A stretch of 64,000 nucleotides of DNA from Oxytricha trifallax (lineage: Eukaryota > Ciliophora > Spirotrichea > Sporadotrichida > Oxytrichidae): the NCBI GenBank assembly GCA_000711775.1, contig ARYC01017193.1:62001-126000 (forward strand), read 5' to 3'. A program made the translations under genes and the position numbers. Positions within the stretch are counted from its first letter, which is position 1; each line of letters starts with the position of its first letter. Below, in pieces: positions 1-9,386 of the stretch. Below the pieces are notes generated by a model, which had not been told where the DNA came from, searched no databases, and worked only from the letters and a program-made list of their open reading frames with translations.

Positions 1-521
1 TTGTTGATAAAATGAATAATAATCAAAATTATTTTACCTAATTTATTATTTATTTGATCACTACATTTAAATTTAATCTTTGATGTAGGTTTCTTCTAAG
101 TATGTGAGTTTGGAGTCATAACCTTCTATGATTTGGTAGTTGCCCTGACTTATCTCACTGTTGAATTAGATGCTTGCTTGTTTTTAGATTAAGACCTTGG
201 TCTCCCTCTGAGACTAATCTATGCTGACTAGTCAATACCTTGGTGGGCATTCTTCTAACCTCTCTAAACTGGAGATGCACACCTGTTGGAAGTTTTCTGA
301 TCAGAAGCAGCTACTTTCGGTTACTTCAACTTCTTAGCAGGTGATCTGTGGTGTCTGGAGTAATCTGGAGATGGCGAAATTTTTGACTCCACTTAGCAGT
401 TGCTTTACTAGCACTTTGCTCTTCTCTAAGCGTTAGAGTAGTCTCTAGATCTTGAGCGAGCAATCTTGGTCTTTGGAGAAGTTGAGGTTTAGTTGGAGAC
501 TTTGTTTCTCAATAACATCAT
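1..521 (-). CDS. Basic Ser/Arg/Lys/Gln-rich protein with AT-hook-like motif (partial, runs off window)
   Basis: Read on the minus strand with TAA/TAG as Gln, this frame has no TGA from an in-frame stop just upstream of the paired ATG codons (first ATG at 521) down to the window edge. The block is visibly less AT-rich than its surroundings down to about position 70, so the last 60-70 bases may already be IES. The product begins MMLLRNKVSN and is rich in Ser, Arg, Lys and Gln. It contains SRSRD and an LRGRPRSQSK stretch whose RGRP core resembles an AT-hook (minor-groove DNA binding). A chromatin role would be inference from composition only. The other minus-strand frames contain TGA. Downstream coding must lie outside this window or in other MDSs. 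Confidence 0.5.
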
Positions 522-539
522 AAATCAATCAAAGTAGAT

Positions 540-955
540 GTAAAATTAAAAAAAATTATTAATTAATTACAATTCTTTTTTTTATTTTAAAGTGATATCC
601 ATTCACAATTAAAATAAAATATTGTGATCCTTTGTTAATAAGACTTACTATTGATAAAATAAAGTAAAAAGTAGCCTGTATTGTTTATTTATAATATTCT
701 ATGCATGCTTTAAATACAAAAATAATTTCCTGGTTTAGATGTTTCTTTAAATTCTAAATTTACTTTTAGTTGAACTAAGTAATGTTGCAAGTGCAAATTT
801 TACTTATTATTGGGAGATATCTGTAAATTGTAATTTGAATCATATTATTAATTGATTAGTTTTAATTAATCAATAAAATATAAATGTTTGTAAGTTTAAT
901 TCAATTAAAAGATAATTTTAGATAAAAAATAATTTTGAATAAATATTATTCATTT
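540..955. other. AT-rich spacer, no gene seen
   Basis: Very AT-rich stretch between the minus-strand basic-protein MDS and the plus-strand EF-hand gene. It may hold both 5' flanks or chromosome-end sequence. I see no coding frame or repeat that I can support. Confidence 0.5.
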
Positions 956-1053
956 GAAATGACAGCAGCATAAATGATGCAAATAGTCATCAAAATTCAA
1001 TCATAAGTAAGAAAAGCTTAATTTAAAACCTGACAAGCCAAAATTTCTAAATA

Positions 1054-4000
1054 ATGTCAAAGAATTTCATAGAACGCAATATAATTAATAATACAGAACT
1101 CAATAAAAATGTATTTAATCAATATGGCTCATCATTTGATAAGAACATACCTATCTTAGAATCATGCTAAATCTATGATAAAAAGGGATATGATTATATT
1201 AAATTTTAAGAGCTTATTAAAGTTGTAAATTACAAACCAAATATCCTTTTTAAGTTAAATAGGAATTAATTTTGGAAGTGCTATGATTTAAGATGACGAA
1301 CTGACAATAGCAGATATTAAACAAAGGAAGTAGACATATTTACTTGCAATGAATTTTTAAGAGGTGAGTGTAAATTGAAAAGCCATTGCATTTGTTGTTT
1401 ATCATTTTCAATTAAATATAAATAAATGATCTTATTATTTGACTTATAATAGATCATGAATAGCGTAGTGGGTTCAAGAGATCAGAAATAATTCAGATAT
1501 TTTCTAAATTCAAAGCTTTATGCGAAATGACTCTTAAAGAATTTAAGGATTAAGGGAAAGATTTGACTTAATGCAAAGGTGTAAATTTTGAAAAGTTTAA
1601 AATGAGTTTGCCAGAGCTTAAATTTGAAACAGAAACCTTTGCCAAACGAGTTTTCGATCAATCAAAACCCCAAAACCCCTTAGTGAGGTTTGTAAGTGCT
1701 TTGATTTGTAGGGTATAGTTGGGGTCTTATTGGGGTTAGTAGAGAAATTAGGCCAATTTACAAAATGAGAAATAGAAATTAGCGAAATTTAGGGTCGATT
1801 TATGATGAGAAATATTTAGATTTACTGCTTCAGCTTAGGTATGGTACGAGTATTAATATAGATTAAGTCAAACCAGTATTGAATTATGCAGTATTGCAAA
1901 GCTCTTACACAAGAGTGCCTCTACTGTTAGGTATCACTGCATGTTAGCTGTTTAGCATTTTAATTCTGGTACTTGAAAGCATCCTGCTAGAAAATAAAAG
2001 TTCTCACAGCATCAATATTGACTACCTCTGTGACTCTAAGACTTTAAAGTATTGGGCACACTTTTCTCTAGACTAGCGAGTTGTAATGTTTCATCGCAAA
2101 TTTCCTGATATGCGCATCTCTCCATAGACTATAGCCAACATTTATAGAAGAAATGGTATTACTTTCAAGACTGTCAACAGAGTGAAGAGAGTGATTGATT
2201 TACAGTGCCATTTTATAGTAATAATTTAAACTATATATATGATTAAATGCAGAGAGCTATTGATAATAACATCAAGTTCATACATGCAGATGAAGCTGTG
2301 TTTACTTTCAACACTTTTATTAATAAGTCTAGGTATAAGAAGTATGATAATATAGAAGTTTATGACTAAAAAGTGAAGGTAGTTACCCATGCAATTTTAG
2401 CTAGTATAAGTGAAGATTCAGGCTTAGAGAGTTATGTGATTCACCCTCGCTCTATTAAGCGAGAGTAGTATATAGAGTTCCTACATAAGCTGAGAGATAA
2501 ATACAACGATTAAGAAATCATCTTGTTTGTTGACAACCTCTCAGTTCATAAGACTAAGGAGTCTAAGAAAGCTTGTGAAGACCTAAACATAACTCCTGTT
2601 TATAACGTTCCTTATAGTCCTTAATTTAATGGAAAAGAATTCTACTGGAGTTAAATCAAGACTCACTAAAAGAAGCTGCTGTTGTATCATCTTATGCATG
2701 ACTTGCCTATCGATACAGTAGACTTGATTCAAAGCAGCTGTAAGAGAGTAAGCGTGGATAAGACAACAGCTTGTGCGAGAGAAGGAAGAATGAATGTTTA
2801 TAAATAAGTTTTAGATTTAAACGAATGAATATATTCACATATTAAATTGGCCCATAAAGGGGTTTGGCTTCTCTTTCTTCTCCTCTTCTTAAGGCTTGCT
2901 TGGACCCATATTTCTTCTCTTTGTGCCAGCTCCTGCATCTATGTTCATTTCTTCTAGCTTTTAGACATCTTTATAAAGTCTTTTGCTCACTTCATAAATA
3001 GTCTATGACTTTCTCTCTCTGTGAACCTTCGCATGCTCTTTCATTAGGAATATACCAGTTCCAGGTTTCCCTATAAAGTAATGAATCAAAGCTTACTAGA
3101 GAGGAATGGGTGCTTCTACAGCTCAGCGAGCCAGGTCTCGCTTATTAGTATGCCTTGCTTCTTTTAATCTTCAGGAGAAATAGAGTAGCGTTTTTTGTGA
3201 GCTTCTTCAATGATCTCTCTGAGATAACTCTCTCTTAAAGTGCCGAGAACTCCAAAGAAGAAGCTCCTTTCTGGAAGCTTGTTAGAGAGTTGTTTCTTGG
3301 TAGGAAGGAAAACTACCAACTCTTCATCTTTCATCGCATCCTCGTAGAGATTAGTGACTGAAATCTCTGGGTAGTTTGGTATATCTATCAACTTTATTTC
3401 AGCTGTTTTTGAAGGCTTTCTTCTCATCGCAGAGTATAGCTTTTAAGAATGAAATTTTGGTACCTTCCATCGTTGGAAGGAATAAACCCACTATAGCATA
3501 TGATTAAGTATATGTCACATGCTTACCATGCTAAGTGAGGTATCGATAGAGATCTTCCTTGCTTCTGAATCTTCAGATCATTTCTTAGCTTCAACCCTCT
3601 TCATTGCAGTACTTATAGATTCCATCCTTGTTCCTTCTCTTGTTATTGAATTTCAAATTTTAATATATAGAGTTCTGGATCCTACTGTTAAAAATCTTAG
3701 TATTAAATATGGCCATCTCATAGGAGGTCAACCTGGTAAGGATACGTGGAGAAAGCTGGCAGAAGCTGTAACAAACTTCAGAAATGGAGCTCCATTTTAA
3801 TCAATTTAGTTCCATTAAATTAGTACTAAATTTGTTTAAATTTGATTAGTACCGGTACTAAATTCGTTAAAATTTAATTGGTACCAATTTAATAGTACCA
3901 AAACTTAATTAGTACCTAGTTTTTAACTAATGAGGTTTTAATGGAAAAGTTCCAAATGGTTTAAAACCTAATTGGTACCAGTACCAACCTGAATTTATTC

Positions 4001-6446
4001 TCAGTTGGTACCAAAATTAAAAATATTAAGCATAAAATTAGAAAATTTATAGTTATAAACTAAGTATAAATATGATGTCTAACACCTAAGAATCAGCCAT
4101 TGTTGTTGGAGTGCCAACTCCTATACAAAGTTAGTATAGCCAGTGAGGTTTTTACTTATTAATAATAGAAATTTAAATTTGAATTTAAACATGGCGGCTA
4201 ACTTAAATCGTAAGGCAGTTTCTCTTGGAACAGGTTAATCAGTGCTCAACTTTGGCTCCTCCAAGAACCAGAAGTAATTTATATTGAAAAGGAGGTAGAG
4301 CTAAGAGCTCTAGAGTTTGAAGCTGAGGTCTTTAAAATTTAAGTTTAAAACAAGAAGTAGAGTGCTGAGATGGGAGTTTAATCATAAGTTGAATTGGTTG
4401 AGGAAGATAAAGAACAGCAACGAATAGAAAAAATGAAAACATTTTAATGTGAAGACTGCTAAAATTTCTTCTCAACTGAGTCTAGCTTGAAGAGACACAT
4501 CAAAGAGGTACACTCTGGTAGAGCTAAGATCTACTTCAAGCATAATAAAGTAGATGGTAGATACTAATGCACTACCTGCATGAAGTCTTATATGCACTCA
4601 GCTAAAGTAAAGAGACATATGCAAAAGCATCATCTAAGCGAATTCCTGATTAAAGATGAGGAAACTTAAAAGCTTGTACCTGCTAAAAGAAAAAATAACT
4701 CTCTTGATTCACAAATAGAGCAGTAGGAGAGACTTAAGAGATAGAAGCGGTTTGAGTCAATGAACCAACCAGCAAATGGTATATATATTGCATGCTTATA
4801 AGAGAGAGCAATGTATATACCTGCATTAAATGCAGTCGACATAAGCAGCTGTATTGAAAACTACTTGAATATTGACGTACCTAACAAGGTAAAACTTATA
4901 GTTGTTGATGAATTCGCATACAAGGTATATCCATTCAAGTATCTCATTAAGAACGAAGCAATATTAAAATGAGTTTGCAAATAAATACATAGTACTGAGA
5001 GAGGCTTAGAAAAGATAATGCAAGAACTTAGCTAAGCTCGACGGAGTTATACTTGGTCATGGTTTTATTGCATTGAGACACAAGAAGTTTGAAATGACTC
5101 TAAGAGAGTATCTCTACCATAATAGATATCCTGATGATTTGAATGAGATACTCACAGATATGACTAAGGGTGTGAAAGAGCTCCATGATCTAGGGTATGT
5201 TCAGAGAGATTTGAAGCCAGAAAATGTAATGCTAAATCTCTGCCCTTTAGAAGTAGTAGTCATAGATTTCAACAGAGCAATAAGACAAGAGATAGTGACT
5301 TTAGCTAAGGTTTTAGGCACTCCAGGATATTCCCTATAAGAGAGAAATAGACAAATGGCTCTGTATAATGGGATGTTAGGGCGGTAGCTGCAATTATCTT
5401 AGAGTGCGATATGGAAAGTATGTCATACTTTGGAACAAAACATGAGAAATAATCAATAAGTTTGGCTGCTAAACATATTAAGCAAGATGAAATATGCAAT
5501 GAAATTAAGGAGATAGTCGAGATGGTCATCGTAAAAGCTCCAGCATATCCACGATAATCATTGGATGATATACTAGAACAACTACAGACTGCTAAATTCA
5601 AGAGGTATCACAAAGATAAGCAGATAAAATTTGTTTGAATTAAGTACAGTAATACTCATTAAATATTCATTAAATTCATAAAAAACATGCGTTTTCTCTA
5701 CTAACCCCAATAAGACCCCAACTATACCCTACAAATCAAAGCACTTACAAACCTCACTAAGGGGTTTTGGGGTTTTGAATGCAATGGTGGCTCACATAAC
5801 GAATATTTGGATTGGGAACATTTTTTGCTGGCAGTCAGAGCTATATAAGCGAGAAATATTGATCAGAAAATTGATTTGTTCTTTAAGATCATAGATTAGG
5901 ATGGAAATGGTTCACTCTCTTATGATGAGGTGTTTGAGATTTGCTCAAATTCATTCTCAAAGTTTAGTCCTAACATCGAAGAGGATTAGTATATGAGAGC
6001 CTTAACAGAATTTTTTACAAGTGTAATTTTCAGAGCAGTGGGGAAGTAGTTTGACGAAGAGATACCTCTTTGGGATATTAAAAGTGCGATAGACAAGAAC
6101 TTACCTGATTCTGAAATACTGTGCTTATTTTGTAACGCTGACAAAAATACTGAGGAATCTTAGTGAGTTAGTAATACAAGATTTAATTTAGAAATAATTA
6201 TAAATTTAATATATTAATTGTAATTACATTTGTAAAATGAGAGTTTCTCAAAGTTAAGTAAACTTACAGCCAAGAGGGAGAAGAGCTGAATCACAAGAGG
6301 AAATATTATATAAAGATGACTCACAGCACAAGCTTTATGTCCTCCTTAAACACGAGGATAAAAGTGATTACTTATATTATTAAATAATTATATTTTTACA
6401 AGAAGCTTGTTCTCTCAGCATCCAGTAAAAATAAGATTAATTTTGA
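1054..6446 (+). CDS. EF-hand calcium-binding protein, interrupted by TBE-1
   Basis: Coding blocks read 1054-1363 (start ATG, MSKNFIERN; open in frame back to about 958), 1497-1662, and after TBE-1 5781-6162 and 6254-6446 (TGA). Introns 1364-1496 (GTGAGT..AG) and 6163-6253 (GTGAGT..AAAG) restore frame. Dropping TBE-1 and one AAT duplication joins VFDQC to NGGSHNEYLDWEHF, which itself looks like a degenerate EF-hand. A canonical loop DQDGNGSLSYDE (positions 1,3,5,12 = D,D,N,E) lies at 5894-5929 and is preceded by a hydrophobic FFKII helix. The family binds Ca2+ (recoverin/calcineurin-B-like layout), but the exact member is not clear. Around 1220-1290 the frame must shift between KFQELIKVV and NFGSAMIQDDEL. 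A missed intron, small IES or sequence error is possible. Confidence 0.75.
1663..1745 (+). repeat. TBE-1 left inverted terminal repeat
   Basis: Begins with two C4A4-type telomeric repeats and matches the inverse of 5695-5777, including the run of GGGG-containing motifs TTGGGGTCTTATTGGGGTTAG. This terminus type is shared with TBE-4; TBE-2 and TBE-3 have a different subterminal sequence. Confidence 0.9.
1765..2828 (+). pseudogene. TBE-1 42-kDa DDE transposase (frameshifted)
   Basis: Cut-and-paste transposase of the IS630/Tc1-like group that TBEs encode. The start ATG gives MRNRNQRNLGSIYDEKYLDL, and the frame ends at TGA 2826-2828 after VLDLNE. Catalytic residues can be placed as Asp in HADEAVF (about 2280), Asp in LFVDNLSVH (about 2530) and Glu in FNGKEFYW (about 2640). 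Frame must be shifted near 1905-1985 (the region matching STVRSHC in TBE-2) and again near 2200 to stay aligned with TBE-2 and TBE-3. The gene is therefore broken, although the catalytic half is open. Confidence 0.9.
2835..3625 (-). pseudogene. TBE-1 22-kDa protein gene (minus strand, 36-bp intron, frameshifts)
   Basis: Function of the TBE 22-kDa protein is unknown. Reading from the ATG at 3625 (MESISTAMKR), exon 1 ends before a 36-bp intron at 3491-3526 (GTAAGC..CTATAG). Exon 2 reads VGLFLPTMEGTKISF, then IPNYPEISVTNLYEDA and KLPERSFFFGVLGTLR, ending PNPFMGQFNM and TGA at 2835-2837. An in-frame TGA in exon 1 and one-base shifts near 3415 and 3090 break this copy. Its end sits 7 bases from the transposase stop, so the two genes converge. 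Confidence 0.85.
3491..3526 (-). other. 36-bp spliceosomal intron in TBE-1 22-kDa gene
   Basis: GTAAGC..TAG, at the same place and of the same length as the introns in TBE-2 (38500-38535) and TBE-3 (54948-54983). Removing it joins the two conserved protein blocks. Confidence 0.75.
3785..4035. repeat. Short inverted/tandem repeats between TBE-1 22-kDa and 57-kDa genes
   Basis: Repeated and inverted GGTACCA / AATTTAGTACC motifs separate the divergent 22-kDa and 57-kDa genes. TBE-2 and TBE-3 have comparable but sequence-unrelated palindromes (AGGAGGTCCTCC) at the same spot. This is the shared promoter-side region of the two genes. Confidence 0.65.
4191..5638 (+). pseudogene. TBE-1 57-kDa zinc-finger/protein-kinase-like protein (frameshifted)
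   Basis: N-terminus MAANLNRKAVSLGTGQSVLN, then an acidic stretch. Two C2H2 fingers follow: CEDCQNFFSTESSLKRHIKEVH from 4449 and CTTCMKSYMHSAKVKRHMQKHH from 4568 (each Cx2Cx12Hx4H). The C-terminal kinase-like half has catalytic loop VQRDLKPENVML (about 5200) and metal-binding motif IDFNRA (DFN instead of DFG; about 5265). It ends at TGA 5636-5638. Frame shifts are needed near 4275, at the TGA after AILK (about 4970) and near 5375. The zinc-finger plus kinase fusion is characteristic of the TBE 57-kDa protein; its role in transposition is unknown. Confidence 0.9.
5695..5777 (-). repeat. TBE-1 right inverted terminal repeat
   Basis: Inverse of the left terminus, ending GGGGTTTTGGGGTTTTG directly before the AAT target duplication. 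Confidence 0.9.
5894..5929 (+). other. Canonical EF-hand Ca2+-binding loop
   Basis: Twelve codons reading D-Q-D-G-N-G-S-L-S-Y-D-E (TAG read as Gln). Asp at 1 and 3, Asn at 5 and Glu at 12 match the classical Ca2+-coordinating pattern. Confidence 0.85.
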
Positions 6447-6595
6447 TAATTAATTTAGCACTTAAAGCCCTAAAAATCTTTACTGATTGTAAAAAATTGC
6501 TTTTCCTAAAATATTAATAAAATAAATTTATCCCTATATACTCAAAAACTTTTTATTTTAAAATTTAATAATTATATAAATTAAAATATCAATAA

Positions 6596-9003
6596 ATGAA
6601 TTTCAATTATTTTTAAGTATATAACTCTTTAATGTTGTTCAATTGAAAAGATAAATCGAAAAGGAATTTAGAAACGAATTTCCAAGAGATCCAGCTTATA
6701 CTATAAAAAACTTGTGTCTAACCTCGGGATATGTACTTCCAAACTCCTCTAAAGTGGGTGAAGTCTTAAAGTATGGTATGATATTCATTTCTTAACAGTT
6801 TTCAGGTGAGAGTTTAATTGCATTTCCAGAAAAGGAGAAACTTTTTCAGCATAACTGCGATTAGTTTTGCACATGCTAATTCAAGACACCTGCCACTGAT
6901 TTAATGAACTAACTTTAAGATTAATAAAAGTCACTTGCTTCAAAACTAACCGAAGCTTCAATACAGAGATATGATGATAAAATGGAATTGATTAAGAATA
7001 CAGTTTCTATGGGAATGACAAATGACGTGAGAGTTATTCAAAATTTGGCTTTGACATTGAATAAATTGATTGCTGGGCCATTGGTAATAGAGTTTGACAA
7101 GGAACAAAATAAAAACATCCTCAATTTATTTTATATTTGTTAGTGCTTGTCTTGCAGTACTGGTGCACAGATTTAATAGACAAGGACTAGCTTATTCTAA
7201 TAAATGTTATGTAAACAATGGAATGTCTGTCAAGATCTTGGACATTTACTTCAGCTTTCAAATAATAAAGAGAGGCTATGGAAAAACTTTAGAAAATGGC
7301 TTAAGATCCATAACTTGCTCCCTCAGATAGAAATTAAGTTTTCAGAGTCGTTTCAACAATTTCATCTACGATTAATATAAGCACCTTACCAGAGTACAAC
7401 AAGCAAATTTATTATTTATTAAGGCTCACTTCTATAATTGGGAAGCTGTTGATGGTATATGCAAACCAGACGGTAACATTATTTCAAGGTCAAACTTATA
7501 CAAAGAGCCACTTCATCATAGACAGCTAGAAAGAGGTATAAAACCTAGCTTTGCTTAAACTCCAAATGTAGCTGCTTCAAGATCTAAAAAATTTAGAGAC
7601 CCCTAAAAACAGTTTGATTTTGAAGGTTTAGATCAAGACTTCAGATAACTTTACAGTTCTGAGTAACCAAGCAATTATAGAACCCTTAAAGGTTCATAGT
7701 CTTCTGCAGTTTTGCCAACCATTTAATCTAACTTGAGGTCATCTCAATTACAGCACTCAGGGGCACTATAGTTTAATTAAATAAATCCCCCAACACCTCA
7801 TTATCATGATCCATGCTATTTCTAAGAATAATAGGAATCCCAGAAATATAAGCATGGAGGCCTAATACAAAAGAAAGAAAATATGCAAATGGATCGAACT
7901 GGATCTTATCTTATTAATCCATATAAAGTTACTTTCTTGAAAGATAAATACCCTTAACTTGAGAAATTTCCTCCAATTTAAATGGTATACAGTGGAGACT
8001 TGCTTAAAGATTATTGTACTATGTTGAATCCTGAAATTAATTAAAGGGATATTATAGTATTTGCTCTTCACTCAATTGATAATATGGGGATGTGTAAGAT
8101 TTTTAAAAATACTAATTCTATATTTTAGAGGCCATCAAAGATATTATGAGCGATAAATATCTACTACTTTTATGCTTTTTGCTTTTTGAGTATCATAAAC
8201 TTAAATTAGAATAATTCTATTGACTAAGATATAAATAGTTGTTTTTTAAAGTTTAATTATCCATCTGAAATATCTCAATCTTAATTTAGAGTAGCGTAAA
8301 GATTAGTCGAAAATTTATCAAGTAAGTTATTCAAAAATTGTAACTGATTACTTTAGAATAAAGAGCTATTGATATACTTGAAAATAATGGAATTAATCGC
8401 CTATTGAAAACTTTCAAATTTCAGAACTCCAATATGAAAAAGCTCATAACAGATTTGATCTATAAAATATTAAGTTATACAAAAGATTACATCGACATAC
8501 CACTACTTGTGAACTTGACTTTATTCCCTAATTAAGAAATAAAAAATGCTGGAATAAAAACTATTTGTGAAATTTCTGACCCAGCTGACTTAGAAGGAAA
8601 TATCAAAAAACACTCTTAAGATAGAATCGATGTCACTTTTCACATACACATTCCTTACTTGATTCAAATTTGCCAAAATAAAAACAGTCCTTAAGTCTTT
8701 AGAAACTACGCACTCTAGACTTTAGCCAACTTAACAAATCGTGAATACTTGAAATCTTACATCACTTTCAATAAAGGTCTCGAGTTATTTGTTGATTACA
8801 TAAAAGACACTGAGAATATGAATGGAATGCGAATAAGCACAAAAGCCTTGACTATAATGGCGAAAGGTGATTCAGAAATGAAAGTTAAACTTATGAGCAC
8901 TCTGCGTAAAGAAATTAAAGATACTTGGGATGGTGTTCAAGATCCAGTTGTCAGTGCTTATCTTAAGAAAATGCTTAAAGAAGGAATTAATTTTGATACA
9001 TGA
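6596..9003 (+). CDS. Multi-intron helical-repeat-like protein, function unknown
   Basis: Start ATG at 6596 (MNFNYFQ), stop TGA 9001-9003. Exons need shifts of frame that small introns explain: 6617-6663 (tentative), 7211-7254 (GTAAAC..CAG), 7338-7381 (tentative), and three clear ones at 8094-8128 (GTAAGA), 8190-8238 (GTATCA) and 8322-8356 (GTAAGT), each restoring phase exactly. N-terminal part: EFRNEFPRDPAYTIKNLCL, then a coiled-coil-like Gln/Lys region. The middle is Ser/Gln/Pro-rich and low complexity. The C-terminal 300 residues are helical, with armadillo/HEAT-like runs such as NYALQTLANLTN and ENNGINRLLKTF, ending KKMLKEGINFDT. No family can be named with certainty. I see no IES inside. 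Confidence 0.75.
8094..8128 (+). other. 35-bp intron
   Basis: GTAAGA..TTTTAG; joins IDNMGM in phase 1 to AIKDIMSDKY and removes the in-frame TGA that otherwise ends the exon. Confidence 0.75.
8190..8238 (+). other. 49-bp intron
   Basis: GTATCA..AAATAG; joins CFLLFD to CFLKFNYPSEIS in phase 2. Confidence 0.7.
8322..8356 (+). other. 35-bp intron
   Basis: GTAAGT..CTTTAG; joins VAQRLVENLSK to QRAIDILENNG in phase 1. Confidence 0.8.
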
Positions 9004-9065
9004 ATCAGTATAGAAATAGTTTGAAATGTGATTATAATGTTTATGGTTAATTTCTTAACTTAATT

Positions 9066-9245
9066 TAGGCCCACAAAAAAAACTTTTCCCGAATCATAAA
9101 TTTTTTTACAAAATCCTAACCTAAATACCGCACGTAAAAATCTTTTGTTTTTTTTTTGGGTTTTTTTTGTCATGATTTAAGGTGCGGAAAAATATTTCTG
9201 ATTTCGTAAGAAAATTTAGGTTTCGGGAAAAGTTTCTTTGGGGGT
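9066..9245. repeat. Small imperfect inverted repeat (about 180 bp) in intergenic region
   Basis: AACTTTTCCCGA near 9079 pairs with TCGGGAAAAGTT near 9222, and ACCGCAC near 9127 with GTGCGG near 9181. The rest of the 9004-9386 gap between two plus-strand genes is AT-rich with no other feature seen. Confidence 0.6.
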
Positions 9246-9386
9246 CTCTTAATTTAATATTTTATATCAATTTATATAATTTAATTATTGCAAAATTATA
9301 ATTGATATGAAAAGAGTACTATATTTAATTAACTTATTAACTATTAACTCTAAAAGCTTTGTAATTTAGCTATATTAAATATAAAA

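Larger units (their letters stand above)
1663..5777 (+). mobile_element. TBE-1: complete telomere-bearing element (TBE transposon)
   Basis: A 4115-bp element with inverted ends CAAAACCCCAAAACCCC and a longer inverted terminal repeat running through the GTGCTTTGATTTGTAGGG motif at both ends. It is flanked by AAT duplications (1660-1662 and 5778-5780), the ANT target known for TBEs. It carries the three family genes: DDE transposase (plus), 22-kDa protein (minus) and zinc-finger/kinase 57-kDa protein (plus). All three genes have frame breaks, so this copy is probably not autonomous. It sits in the coding sequence of an EF-hand gene. Confidence 0.95.

Noticed and set aside
1663..1680. C4A4 repeats as a true telomere or telomere-addition scar
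   Set aside because: The repeats are the outer part of a TBE terminal repeat, with inverse copy, internal genes and target duplication; no chromosome end is needed.
5305..5601. Minus-strand 98-codon ORF in TBE-1
   Set aside because: Antisense shadow of the 57-kDa gene C-terminus.
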